A DNA stretch of 64,000 nt, taken from Streptomyces sp. NBC_01298 (GTDB lineage: Bacteria > Actinomycetota > Actinomycetes > Streptomycetales > Streptomycetaceae). The DNA lies in contig NZ_CP108414.1 of the NCBI RefSeq assembly GCF_035978755.1, forward strand, positions 6,696,001-6,760,000, in the 5' to 3' direction. This document shows positions 24,793 to 32,912 of the stretch, in pieces; position 1 is the stretch's first letter, and each line of letters opens with the position of its first letter. The notes under the pieces were generated by a model. The model was given only the letters and a program-made list of their open reading frames with translations, ran no database searches and was not told the DNA's origin. The position numbers and the translations under genes are program-made.

Positions 24793-25671
24793 ATGCCGAT
24801 GCCCGATGACACCCCCGTGCTCTATGAGCGCCGCGGACCGGTCGCGTACGTGACCATGAACCGCCCCCGGTACCGCAACGCCCAGAACAGCGCGATGACC
24901 TACGCCCTCGACGACGCCTTCTACCGGGCCGCGGACGATCCCGCCGTCAAGGTCCTCGTCCTGGCCGGGGCCGGCGAGCACTTCTCCGCCGGCCACGACA
25001 TCGGCACCCCCGAGCGTGACGCGCACCTGCCCTTCGAACGCCGGGCCGGCCTGTGGTGGGACCACTCCCAGCGCTCCGGCGCCGAGTCCCGCTTCGCCCG
25101 CGAATCCGAGGTCTACCTCGGCATGTGCCGGCGCTGGCGCGAACTGCCCAAGCCCGTCATCGCCTCCGTCCACGGCGCCTGCGTGGCCGGCGGGCTGATG
25201 CTCGCCTGGGTCTGCGACCTGATCGTGGCCAGCGAGGACGCCTTCTTCGCCGACCCCGTCGTCCGCATGGGCATCCCGGGCGTGGAGTACTTCGCCCACC
25301 CGTGGGTCATGCCCCCGCGCATCGCCAAGGAGTTCCTCTACACCGGCGACCGGATGCCCGCCCGCCGGGCCCACGAGATCGGCATGGTCAACCGGGTCGT
25401 CGAGCGGGCCGAACTGGCGGAAGCCACCGACCGGCTCGCCCTGCGGATCGCCGAGATGCCCTCCTTCGGCCTCGCCCTCACCAAGCGGGCCGTCAACCAG
25501 GCCGAGGACCTCCAGGGCCTGCACACCGGCATGGACTCCGTCTTCGGCCTGCACCACCTCGCGCACGCCCACAACGCCGAAACGGCGGCGGACTCGCTCG
25601 GCGGCATGAATCTGTCCGCGATGAAGGACGCAGCGATGAAGGATGCCGAGACGAAGGAGGCGAACGGCTGA
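24793..25671 (+). CDS. Enoyl-CoA hydratase/isomerase family protein of the HIP pathway
   Basis: 292 residues of the crotonase superfamily: VAYVTMNRPRYRNAQNSAMT, oxyanion-hole segment GEHFSAGHDIGTPERD and HGACVAGGLMLAWVCDLIVA. An insertion rich in Trp/Arg follows (ERRAGLWWDHSQ). ATG 24793 follows AAGGA at eight bases. It is first in an operon with two acyl-CoA dehydrogenase genes, which overlap its stop (TGATG), and shares the KstR2-like operator with fadE30. It probably hydrates the enoyl-CoA made by FadE30. The C-terminal tail repeats Met-Lys-Asp-Ala. Confidence 0.83.
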   Translation: MPMPDDTPVLYERRGPVAYVTMNRPRYRNAQNSAMTYALDDAFYRAADDPAVKVLVLAGAGEHFSAGHDIGTPERDAHLPFERRAGLWWDHSQRSGAESRFARESEVYLGMCRRWRELPKPVIASVHGACVAGGLMLAWVCDLIVASEDAFFADPVVRMGIPGVEYFAHPWVMPPRIAKEFLYTGDRMPARRAHEIGMVNRVVERAELAEATDRLALRIAEMPSFGLALTKRAVNQAEDLQGLHTGMDSVFGLHHLAHAHNAETAADSLGGMNLSAMKDAAMKDAETKEANG

Positions 25672-26816
25672 TGGACCTGAACCACTCGGCGGACGTGGAG
25701 GCCTTCCGGGCCGAGGCGCGCGACTGGCTCGCCGCCCACGTGCCCGCCACCCCCCTGCCCTCCCTGGAGACCCGCGAGGGCTTCGCCGCCCACCGGGAAT
25801 GGGAGGCGCTCCTGCACTCCGCCCGCTGGGCGGTGGTGTCCTGGCCCGAGGAGTACGGCGGCCGCGGCGTCGACATCGAGCACTGGCTGGTCTTCGAGGA
25901 GGAGTACTGGGCCGCCGGCGCGCCCGGCAGGGTCTCGCAGAACGGCATCAACCTGCTCGCCCCCACCCTCTTCGACCACGCCACCGGCGAACAGCGAGCC
26001 CGGGTCCTGCCCTCCATGGCCAGCGGGCGGACCATCTGGGCCCAGGCCTGGTCCGAGCCCGAATCCGGCTCCGACCTCGCCTCCCTCACCTCCCGGGCGG
26101 TGCGCACCGAGGGCGGCTGGCTGCTGTCCGGACAGAAGACCTGGTCCTCGCGGGCCGCCTTCGCCGACCGCGCCTTCGGCATCTTCCGCACCGACCCCGA
26201 CGCCCCCAAACCCCACCAGGGCCTCACCTATCTGATGTTCGACCTCCGCGCCCCCGGGGTCACCGTGCGGCCCATCGGCCGCCTCGACGGCAAGCCCGCC
26301 TTCGCGGAACTCTTCCTCGACGAGGTCTTCGTCCCCGACGCGGACGTCATCGGCGAGCCCGGACAGGGCTGGCGGATCGCCATGTCCACCACCGGCAACG
26401 AACGCGGACTCACCCTGCGCGCCCCCGGCCGCTTCCTCGCCGCGGCCGACCGCCTCGTGGACCTCTGGCACAACCTCGGGAACCCCGCCGACACCGCCCT
26501 GCGCGACCGGGTCGCCGACGCGGTCGTCGGAGCCCGCGCCTACCAGCTGTTCACCTGGGCCAACGCCTCCCGCTTCGCCGCCGGAGAGACGATCGGCGCC
26601 GAGTCCAGCCTGAACAAGGTGTTCTGGTCCCGGTACGACATCGCCCTGCACGAGAGCGCCCTCGACCTGCTCGGCCCCGACGCCGAACTCGCCGACGGGG
26701 AATGGGCCGAGCCGTGGATCTTCTCCCTCGCCGGTCCCATCTACGCGGGAACCAACGAGATCCAGCGCGACATCATCGCCGAGCGGCTGCTCGGCCTCCC
26801 GAAGGGCCGCCGCTGA
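25671..26816 (+). CDS. Acyl-CoA dehydrogenase, probable IpdE1/FadE31-like subunit
   Basis: 381 residues with a complete ACAD chain: SWPEEYGGRGVDIEHWLVFE, AQAWSEPESGSDLASLTSRA, LSGQKTWSSRAAFADRAFG and the end motif YAGTNEIQRDIIAERLLGLP. The ATG overlaps the crotonase stop, and its own stop overlaps the next ATG, so a second ACAD chain is made with it. Paired long and short FadE chains form alpha2beta2 enzymes in actinobacterial steroid pathways; IpdE1-IpdE2 dehydrogenates 5-OH-HIC-CoA. The match to that pair is inferred from context. Confidence 0.83.
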   Translation: MDLNHSADVEAFRAEARDWLAAHVPATPLPSLETREGFAAHREWEALLHSARWAVVSWPEEYGGRGVDIEHWLVFEEEYWAAGAPGRVSQNGINLLAPTLFDHATGEQRARVLPSMASGRTIWAQAWSEPESGSDLASLTSRAVRTEGGWLLSGQKTWSSRAAFADRAFGIFRTDPDAPKPHQGLTYLMFDLRAPGVTVRPIGRLDGKPAFAELFLDEVFVPDADVIGEPGQGWRIAMSTTGNERGLTLRAPGRFLAAADRLVDLWHNLGNPADTALRDRVADAVVGARAYQLFTWANASRFAAGETIGAESSLNKVFWSRYDIALHESALDLLGPDAELADGEWAEPWIFSLAGPIYAGTNEIQRDIIAERLLGLPKGRR

Positions 26817-27799
26817 TGCGCTTCCTGCCGTCCGAGGAACAGTCGGACTTCGCCCGCACCCTGCGCGGTCTGCTCGCCGCCTCGGACGTCCCGGCGGCGG
26901 TACGGGCCTGGGGCGCGGGCGACCACGCTCCCGGCAAGGAGCTGTGGGCGAGGTTCGCCGCCACCGGACTGTTCGCCCTCGCGGCCGACGAGGCCCACGA
27001 GGGCATGGGCCTGATGCCGCTGGAGCTGGCAGGAGGGTTCGTGGAACTGGGCCGCGCCGGGGTCCCCGGCCCGGTCGTGGAGACGGCCGCCGCCGCCGTA
27101 CTCCTGACCCGGCTCGGCGACGAGGCACTGGCCAAGCGGTTCCTCCCCGGGCTGGCGGCGGGGGAGACACCGGCCACCCTCACCCTGCCCGGCGGGGGCC
27201 CCTACGCCCTGGACGCCGACGCGGCCACCCACCTCTTCACGGTGTCCCCGGCCGGGGAGCTCCGCCTGGCGCCGGGCGCCGGACCGCCGCGCACCTCCAT
27301 CGACCCCGCCCGCCGCCTCGCCCTCCCGGACGGCGGCGGCGAACTCCTCGCCGCCGGCCCGGCCGTCACCGCGGCGGCCCGGGACGCCGCCGACTGGGCC
27401 CGGCTGCTCACCGCCGCCCAGTGCCTCGGCACCGGCGAGGCCCTCCTCGCGCGCACGGTGGAGTACGCGAAGCAGCGCACACAGTTCGGCACGGCGATCG
27501 GCGCCTTCCAGGCGGTCAAGCACCGGCTCGCCGACACCCTGATCGGCCTGGAGTTCGCCCGGCCGCTGCTCTGGGCGGCCGCGCTCTCCCTGGACCCCGG
27601 GGAGGTCGCGGCGGCGAAGCTGACCGCGGGCGAAGCGGCGTACGCGGCCGCCATGACCGCGCTCCAGCTGCACGGGGCCGTCGGCTACACCGAGGAGCTC
27701 GACCTCTCCCTGTGGCTGCGCAAGGCCCGCCCGCTGCGCGATGCCTGGGGGAGCCCCTCGCAGTGCCGGGCGGCGGTGCTTCAGGAGCGGCTGCGGTAG
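26816..27799 (+). CDS. Short acyl-CoA dehydrogenase partner subunit, probable IpdE2/FadE32-like
   Basis: 327 residues, short for an ACAD, as expected for the partner in heteromeric steroid enzymes. N-terminal helices (MRFLPSEEQSDFARTLRGLL), a reduced middle domain, then YAKQRTQFGTAIGAFQAVKH and LHGAVGYTEELDLSLWLRKA. The lack of a full middle domain fits a non-identical subunit pairing with the upstream chain. Start and stop are both tightly packed; the 3' end overlaps the convergent membrane-protein gene by 19 bp. Confidence 0.83.
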   Translation: MRFLPSEEQSDFARTLRGLLAASDVPAAVRAWGAGDHAPGKELWARFAATGLFALAADEAHEGMGLMPLELAGGFVELGRAGVPGPVVETAAAAVLLTRLGDEALAKRFLPGLAAGETPATLTLPGGGPYALDADAATHLFTVSPAGELRLAPGAGPPRTSIDPARRLALPDGGGELLAAGPAVTAAARDAADWARLLTAAQCLGTGEALLARTVEYAKQRTQFGTAIGAFQAVKHRLADTLIGLEFARPLLWAAALSLDPGEVAAAKLTAGEAAYAAAMTALQLHGAVGYTEELDLSLWLRKARPLRDAWGSPSQCRAAVLQERLR

Positions 27800-28155
27800 T
27801 ACGTGGCGAGGGCGGTGTTCAGCACCACGACCACCGTGAACCAGAGGGACGGCAGCCGCTGCCCGAGCGCGAGCAGCGCCAGGGCGGCGGCGCCGAACAC
27901 CACCGCCTTCACCCCGAGCCGAGCGGCGAGCGGAACGGCGTACCGGGCCTTCGGCGCGGCGAACATCCCCCAGAGCGCGGCGGCGGCCAGCGGCGCGGCC
28001 ACCGCCAGGGCGACGGAGCCCGCCGGCCCGATGTCACGGCTCCAGCCCCACCAGGCCAGCAGACCCAGGGCCAGCAGCTCCAGCAGGAAGGCGAGGCCCT
28101 CGTTGGCGAGGAAGAACACCTTGACGGCGGGGGGCAAGGGAGAAGAGGAAGCCAT
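27781..28155 (-). CDS. YrdB-like small membrane protein (DUF2568)
   Basis: 124 residues from ATG 28155. Four hydrophobic segments: FLANEGLAFLLELLALGLLA, GSVALAVAAPLAAAALWGMF, LGVKAVVFGAAALALLALG and LWFTVVVVLNTALATYY, with the conserved FAAPKARYAVP loop of DUF2568. Family function is unknown. The gene is convergent with the acyl-CoA dehydrogenase operon and overlaps it by 19 bp, and marks the right edge of the first steroid block. Confidence 0.78.
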   Translation of the reverse strand: MASSSPLPPAVKVFFLANEGLAFLLELLALGLLAWWGWSRDIGPAGSVALAVAAPLAAAALWGMFAAPKARYAVPLAARLGVKAVVFGAAALALLALGQRLPSLWFTVVVVLNTALATYYRSRS

Positions 28156-28209
28156 GCCCGCCAGCCTCGTACCGCCGGGGCGGAGGGCGCTACTCCGCAC
28201 CGGGCCGTC

Positions 28210-29022
28210 TCAGAGGACGGCCACGCTGACGCTCACCACGTAGGGCTCTTCCACCGTCCCGTCCGGAAAGAGCGGGTCCAGCCGCTCCCGCTCGGAGCCC
28301 AGGAACTCCCGCGTCCCCGCCTCGCCCAGCAGCAGGAACGCCGAATGGCTGGCCAGGTTCGCCAGGTGCGCCTCCAGCGGGATCCGCCGGGACCACGGGA
28401 CGGTCCGCGTGGCGAAACCGGAGTCGAGGCCGCGCGGAAGCGTCCGGAACCCCAGGGCCTGGGCGCTCCCCCCGACCGCGCCGGCCCCGCCCGCGACCGC
28501 GCCGACCGGGCCGTCGGCCCCGAAGAAGGCATGGATCCGCTCGCCCTGCGCCGCGACCCAGCCGGCCGACTCGTCCAGGTCGTTCCACCAGATCGCGAGC
28601 GCCCCGCCGGGCTTCAGCACCCGGCGGGCCTCCGGCACGGACCGCGCCGGATCCGTCCAGTGCCAGGCCTGGGCGTACGTCAGGAAGTCGAAGGCGGCCC
28701 CGGCCAGCGGCAGCCGGTCCCCGTCCCCGCGCACGAGGGGGATCCCCGGCCGGCCGCGCCGGAACTCCGCCGCCATCCCGTCCCCGGGCTCCACCGCCAC
28801 CACCTCGGCCCCCCGGGCGCGCATCGGCGCCGTCCCGATCCCGGTCCCCGCACCCACGTCGGCGACCCGGGCCCCGGCGAACCGGCGCCCGGCCAGCTCC
28901 TCGACGGTGTCGTACACGGCCTCGGGATAGCCGGGCCGGTGCTGCCCGTAGAGGGCGGCGGCGCTGTCGAAGGACCGGGCCCGGGAGCGGGCAGTCGTCC
29001 GAGCTGTCGTCATGGTTGCCAT
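28210..29022 (-). CDS. Class I SAM-dependent methyltransferase
   Basis: About 270 residues. Motif I is VADVGAGTGIGTAPMRARGA, followed by acidic VVAVEPGDGM, motif II-like FDFLTYAQAWHWTD and VLKPGGALAIWWND. The sequence YGQHRPGYPEAVYDTV at the start is typical of the Methyltransf_11/25 group of unknown substrate. Starts at ATG 29022 or 29013 are equally possible; neither has a strong ribosome site. A Gly/Ala insert near residue 180 is low-complexity. It stands alone between a membrane protein and a response regulator. Confidence 0.83.
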   Translation of the reverse strand: MATMTTARTTARSRARSFDSAAALYGQHRPGYPEAVYDTVEELAGRRFAGARVADVGAGTGIGTAPMRARGAEVVAVEPGDGMAAEFRRGRPGIPLVRGDGDRLPLAGAAFDFLTYAQAWHWTDPARSVPEARRVLKPGGALAIWWNDLDESAGWVAAQGERIHAFFGADGPVGAVAGGAGAVGGSAQALGFRTLPRGLDSGFATRTVPWSRRIPLEAHLANLASHSAFLLLGEAGTREFLGSERERLDPLFPDGTVEEPYVVSVSVAVL

Positions 29023-29066
29023 TGTTTTCGACCGGGCCCGCTCCGGCCAGCCCTTCCGGGCCGGGC

Positions 29067-29720
29067 TCACGCGGCGCGGACCAGCCCCGCCTCGTAGGCG
29101 AGGATCGCGGCCTGGGTCCGGTTCGAGAGGTCGAGCTGCGTCAGGATCCGCGAGACGTACGTCTTCACGCTCGCCGGGGACAGGTGCAGGGCCTCGGCTA
29201 TCTGCAGGTTCGTCCGGCCCTCGCCGACCAGCGCGAGGACGTCGCGCTCGCCGGGGGACAGGGTGGAGAGCTGCTCCGCGTGGTCGGGGGCCTCGGTGCG
29301 GGTGTCCGCCCGTTCCAGCAGCACCCGCATCACCCCGGGCGCCAGGGCGCTGCCGCCCGCCGCGACCGTGCGGATCCCGGCGAAGAGCTCCTCGGGGCGC
29401 AGGTCCTTCAGCAGGAACCCGGCCGCTCCGGCCCGCAGCGCGTCCAGGACCAGATCGTCCGCCGTGTAGCCGGTGAGGACGAGCACGCGCGGCGGATCCG
29501 GCAGCCGCAGCAGCTGCAAGGTGGCCTCCATGCCGTCGACCTTCGGCATGACCAGGTCCATCAGCACGACGTCCGGCCGGTACGTGCGGGCCAGCGGTAC
29601 GGCCTCGGCCCCGTCGGCGGCTTCCGCGACCACCTCGATGTCCGGGGCGTTCGCGAGCAGGGTCACCAGCCCCGACCGTATGAGGCTCTGGTCGTCGACC
29701 ACCATCACGCGGATCGTCAT
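29067..29720 (-). CDS. NarL/LuxR-family two-component response regulator
   Basis: 217 residues. Receiver domain with acidic pair VVDDQSLIRSG, phospho-acceptor Asp in DVVLMDLVMPKVDGMEA and Lys in AAGFLLKDL; then a LuxR helix-turn-helix (LSPGERDVLALVGEGRTNLQ, IAEALHLSPASVKTYVSRIL). ATG 29720 is used since GGAGG precedes it by eight bases; the in-frame GTG 29729 overlaps that site. Its cognate kinase may be the histidine kinase at 31256, on the other side of the divergent Rpf gene. Confidence 0.9.
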   Translation of the reverse strand: MTIRVMVVDDQSLIRSGLVTLLANAPDIEVVAEAADGAEAVPLARTYRPDVVLMDLVMPKVDGMEATLQLLRLPDPPRVLVLTGYTADDLVLDALRAGAAGFLLKDLRPEELFAGIRTVAAGGSALAPGVMRVLLERADTRTEAPDHAEQLSTLSPGERDVLALVGEGRTNLQIAEALHLSPASVKTYVSRILTQLDLSNRTQAAILAYEAGLVRAA

Positions 29721-29839
29721 GTGACCCACCTCCCCTGAATCCCCGTCTCATTGCGGACATTACCGCCATATAGGGACTTAAGTCCGCCCAACCCTCCCTC
29801 CCCAGTCCCCTTTTGCTGTCCCGCTTGTCCTCTTTCGGC

Positions 29840-29940
29840 GACTTCGGGCACCCCCCGTCTTCCCAGACGGTGGTTACCGAGGCAGAACGCACCGCCGCTT
29901 CACCCGGTGCACCGGCCTCCGCAATGTCCCCGAAGTCAGG
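29840..29940 (+). promoter_or_regulatory. Structured 5' leader of the Rpf gene, riboswitch-like
   Basis: GACTTCGGG (29840-29848) pairs perfectly with CCCGAAGTC (29929-29937), closing an approximately 98-nt domain just before AGGA and the start codon. Inside are a CCGTCT/AGACGG hairpin and CACCCGGTG/CACCGG elements. Actinobacterial rpf genes are known to be preceded by c-di-AMP (ydaO) riboswitches; the core of that class is not clearly matched here. A palindrome GGACTTAAGTCC lies further upstream at 29774-29785. Confidence 0.45.
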
Positions 29941-29948
29941 AACTCCGC

Positions 29949-31109
29949 ATGTCTTTCCCGTCTGCTCGTACCCTCGCCGGTCTCGTTGTCGCCGGTATCG
30001 CCGCACCCGCCGCCGTGGGTCTCGTGGCTCAGCCCGCGTCCGCCGCGTCGGTCGGCACGTGGGACAAGGTCGCCCAGTGCGAGTCCACCAACGACTGGAG
30101 CATCGACACCGGCAACGGCTACTACGGCGGCCTGCAGTTCTCCTCCAGCACGTGGGCGGAGTTCGGCGGCCGGCAGTACGCCCCCCAGGCCGACCAGGCC
30201 ACCAAGGCACAGCAGATAGCCGTCGCCGAGAAGGTCCTGGCGGCCCAGGGCCCCGGCGCCTGGCCCGCCTGCGGCAAGCTCGCCGGCCTGCAGCGCGGCG
30301 GTCCGGCCCCCGAGGCGCCCGAAGCGCCCGCCCAGGGCGCCGGCACCTCGACCGCGGACGAGAGCGCCGAGGCCCCGGCCGCCCCGAAGGCCCAGGGCGC
30401 GAACAACTACACCGTGGTCAGCGGCGACACCCTCGGCACCATCGGTTCCGAACTCGGCGTCAGCTGGGAGTCCCTCTACTCCGAGAACCGCTCGGTGATC
30501 GGGTCCGACCCGGACATGATCTTCCCGGGCCAGCGCCTCGCGTACGGCTCCTCGGACTCCAGTGACAGCGCCCCGGCCGCCCCGAAGTCCTCCAGCTCGT
30601 CGAACTCGTCGGACTCCTCGGACTCCTCGGACTCCTCGGACTCCTCCGACTCCGCGGGCTCGTCCGATTCCTCGGACTCCTCCGACAGCGGCTCCAGCAG
30701 CAGCGCCGAGGGTGTTCTGCCCGTCTCGGGCGGCAGCATCTCCGCGCGTTACCACCAGGCGGGCGGCTGGGCCGCCGGCTACCACACCGGCATTGACTTC
30801 GCGGTGTCCACCGGCACCCCGGTCCGGGCGGCCGCCGCGGGTACCGTCGTCTCCTCCGGCTGGCAGGGCGCGTACGGCAACGCCGTCGTCATCAAGCACG
30901 ACGACGGCCGCTACACCCTCTCCGCCCACCTCTCCTCGGCGACCGCCTCCGAAGGCGAGCGCGTCTCCGCCGGCGAGCGGATCGGCAGCTCCGGCAACAC
31001 CGGCAACTCCACCGGCCCGCACCTCCACTTCGAGGTCCGCTCCAGCAACAGCTACGGCGCCGACGTCAACCCGGTCACCTGGCTGAACGGCCTCGGCGTC
31101 TCCGTGTAA
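29949..31109 (+). CDS. Secreted Rpf-LysM-M23 cell-wall hydrolase
   Basis: 386 residues. Signal peptide (residues 1-33, ending QPASAA), Rpf transglycosylase-like domain (about 35-110: WDKVAQCESTNDWSIDTGNG, YYGGLQFSSSTWAEFGG), Pro/Ala linker, LysM (about 155-200: YTVVSGDTLGTIGSELGV), a Ser-Asp repeat of about 40 residues and a C-terminal M23 endopeptidase (HTGIDFAVSTGTPVRAAAAG, then GPHLHFEVR). It should cut both glycan and peptide bonds of peptidoglycan and act in spore germination or growth, like S. coelicolor RpfC, which I recall has this order. A long structured leader precedes it. Confidence 0.9.
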   Translation: MSFPSARTLAGLVVAGIAAPAAVGLVAQPASAASVGTWDKVAQCESTNDWSIDTGNGYYGGLQFSSSTWAEFGGRQYAPQADQATKAQQIAVAEKVLAAQGPGAWPACGKLAGLQRGGPAPEAPEAPAQGAGTSTADESAEAPAAPKAQGANNYTVVSGDTLGTIGSELGVSWESLYSENRSVIGSDPDMIFPGQRLAYGSSDSSDSAPAAPKSSSSSNSSDSSDSSDSSDSSDSAGSSDSSDSSDSGSSSSAEGVLPVSGGSISARYHQAGGWAAGYHTGIDFAVSTGTPVRAAAAGTVVSSGWQGAYGNAVVIKHDDGRYTLSAHLSSATASEGERVSAGERIGSSGNTGNSTGPHLHFEVRSSNSYGADVNPVTWLNGLGVSV

Positions 31110-31155
31110 GCAGCGCGAGCGATACCCCGGGCCATCAGGCGCCGGTCCCAGAACA

Positions 31156-31209
31156 CGTCCCCCCGGGATGCCCCTTCGGCGGAAGAAGGGCAACCTGGGG
31201 GGACGTTTT
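31156..31209 (+). terminator. Intrinsic terminator of the Rpf gene
   Basis: CGTCCCCCC (31156-31164) pairs with GGGGGGACG (31197-31205), with an inner CCCTT/AAGGG stem, followed by TTTT at 31206-31209. Confidence 0.8.
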
Positions 31210-31255
31210 GGCATGTTCTGCGCACATCTGTGCGCCGACGGGGGGTGGTGGAGTC

Positions 31256-32461
31256 ATGCAGGCCGTGCCCGGTCGCGCCGGACAGCTGCTGGAACGGGGT
31301 CTGCGGACCCTGACCGGGGAGAGCGCCGGGGCGCCGGACCCGGTGCGCGCCCGCCGCACCGACATCTGGCTCGCCCTGGTCTGCGGGCTGCTCACCACCC
31401 TCAACCTCCACGACGTCCACCGCTTCGGCTTCGTCACGGACTACCCCACGAGCCTCGCCGTCGGCTGGCTCGCGGCGCTCGCCCTGCTCTGGCGCCGCTC
31501 CCACCCCTGGATACCGGCCCTCGCGGCCACCGCCGCCACCCTCGTCTCCGACGACCGCGGCCCCCTCGTCTTCGGCGCCTACGCCCTGGCCGCGTACGGC
31601 CGCGCCCACCGCTGGGGCGGGATCCTGCTGATGGCCGTCGTCTACGCCGCCACCCGCGACGTGATCCTGCCCCTCGGGTACGCGGGGCGCGACCCCGCCT
31701 CCTTCGTCCTCGGCTCCATCCTCGTGCCCGCCCTGTACGGGGAGACCGTGCGCCGCAACCGGCACGTCATGGCCGCGCTGCGCGAGCGGGCCCGCCAGGC
31801 CCACGCCGCCGTGGACCAGGCGGCCGACCTCGCGGTCGTCCAGGAACGCACCCGTTTGGCCCAGCGCACCCACGACGGGCTCGGCCACCGCCTCACCGCC
31901 CTCACGATGCAGGCCGCCGCCCTGCGCCTGGACGCCGGGGCCGACCCCCGGGTCCGGGAGGCCGCCGGAGCCGTGGAGGAATCGGCGCGGGCCGCGATGG
32001 CCGAGGTCAGGGAGGTGCTGGACATGCTGACCGACCCCGCGGGCAGCCGCGCGTACACCTCCCCCGTGGACGTGGGCCGCTTCCTCGGCTCCCTGGCCCG
32101 GAACATGCGGGCCACCGGCATGGAGATCACCCACCACACCCAGACCGGGCTGGGGTCCTTCCCGGCGGCCGACGGGCGCCTCCTGCTGCGGATCGCCCGC
32201 GAGGGGCTCACCAACGCGGCGAAGTACGCCCCCGGCTCCGCCGTTCGGATGAATCTCTACGCCGAGGACGGGGAGGTTCGCCTCGATGTGATCAACACCG
32301 CACCGGAGGGGGAACGGATCGTCCTCGACTCCGGTGGGATGGGCATTCCGGGGCTCCGGCACGCCCTCGCGGAGGTGGGCGGGAAGCTGCGGGCCGGACC
32401 CACTCAGGACGGAGGTCACATGCTCGCGGCGACACTCCCCGACCGACGTGTGCTAGCTTAG
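31256..32461 (+). CDS. NarL-type sensor histidine kinase (HisKA_3)
   Basis: 401 residues. The N-terminal half has four to five membrane segments ([49 protein letters not shown]) and no large extracytoplasmic loop. The phospho-acceptor His lies in [20 protein letters not shown], the N-box in [19 protein letters not shown] and the G-box in [19 protein letters not shown]. Such kinases phosphorylate LuxR-type regulators. The closest candidate partner is the response regulator at 29067, separated by the Rpf gene, so pairing is inferred. ATG 31256 is close to its GGTGGAG. Confidence 0.88.
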   Translation: MQAVPGRAGQLLERGLRTLTGESAGAPDPVRARRTDIWLALVCGLLTTLNLHDVHRFGFVTDYPTSLAVGWLAALALLWRRSHPWIPALAATAATLVSDDRGPLVFGAYALAAYGRAHRWGGILLMAVVYAATRDVILPLGYAGRDPASFVLGSILVPALYGETVRRNRHVMAALRERARQAHAAVDQAADLAVVQERTRLAQRTHDGLGHRLTALTMQAAALRLDAGADPRVREAAGAVEESARAAMAEVREVLDMLTDPAGSRAYTSPVDVGRFLGSLARNMRATGMEITHHTQTGLGSFPAADGRLLLRIAREGLTNAAKYAPGSAVRMNLYAEDGEVRLDVINTAPEGERIVLDSGGMGIPGLRHALAEVGGKLRAGPTQDGGHMLAATLPDRRVLA

Positions 32462-32497
32462 AGCTCGTTGCAGTTGTGGTACCCATGAACTTTATGT

Positions 32498-32530
32498 GCG
32501 CCTGACGGGAATGCTCCGACAGGCGCTTTT
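32498..32530 (+). terminator. Intrinsic terminator after the histidine kinase gene
   Basis: GCGCCTG (32498-32504) and CAGGCGC (32520-32526) form a 7-bp stem followed by TTTTATTGTTTT. It also lies in the leader of the cold-shock gene and could attenuate it. Confidence 0.75.
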
Positions 32531-32588
32531 ATTGTTTTGCCGGAATCTCCGGATGGGGCCCTTTGCCGCCTATTCAGGAGATTCAAAA

Positions 32589-32792
32589 ATGGCACTTGGC
32601 ACCGTGAAGTGGTTCAACTCGGAAAAGGGCTTCGGCTTCATCGAGCAGGACGGTGGCGGCCCGGACGTCTTCGCCCACTACTCGAACATCGCCACCCAGG
32701 GCTTCCGTGAGCTCAACGAGGGCCAGCGCGTGTCCTTCGACGTCACCCAGGGCCAGAAGGGCCCCCAGGCGGAGAACATCCTCCCCGCCTAA
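32589..32792 (+). CDS. Cold-shock protein (CspA family)
   Basis: 67 residues, the usual length. RNP1 is KGFGFIEQ and RNP2 is DVFAHYSNI; the start [18 protein letters not shown] is diagnostic. It binds single-stranded RNA/DNA and melts structure in mRNA. The AT-rich leader ends in AGGAGATTCAAAAATG, and a hairpin with T-run sits 60 bases upstream. It lies directly before a DEAD-box helicase gene, a pairing seen often since both act on RNA structure. Confidence 0.96.
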   Translation: MALGTVKWFNSEKGFGFIEQDGGGPDVFAHYSNIATQGFRELNEGQRVSFDVTQGQKGPQAENILPA

Positions 32793-32804
32793 GGCAGTCA
32801 GCAC

Positions 32805-32839
32805 GCCGGGGTCCGCACCGAGTAGGTGCGGGCCCCGGC
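32805..32839 (+). terminator. Intrinsic terminator of the cold-shock gene
   Basis: GCCGGGGTCCGCACC and GGTGCGGGCCCCGGC form a 15-bp stem with one mismatch and a GAGTA loop, followed by TTGT. Confidence 0.8.
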
Positions 32840-32912
32840 TTGTCTGCTGTTTCGCACCATTTGTTTGCAGTGCTTTGTGCAGTACCTGCCGGTTTCAGGA
32901 GGGCTTTCTCGC

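Noticed and set aside
29067..32461. Treating the response regulator at 29067 and kinase at 31256 as a proven pair
   Set aside because: They are on opposite strands with the Rpf gene between; only proximity supports the pairing.
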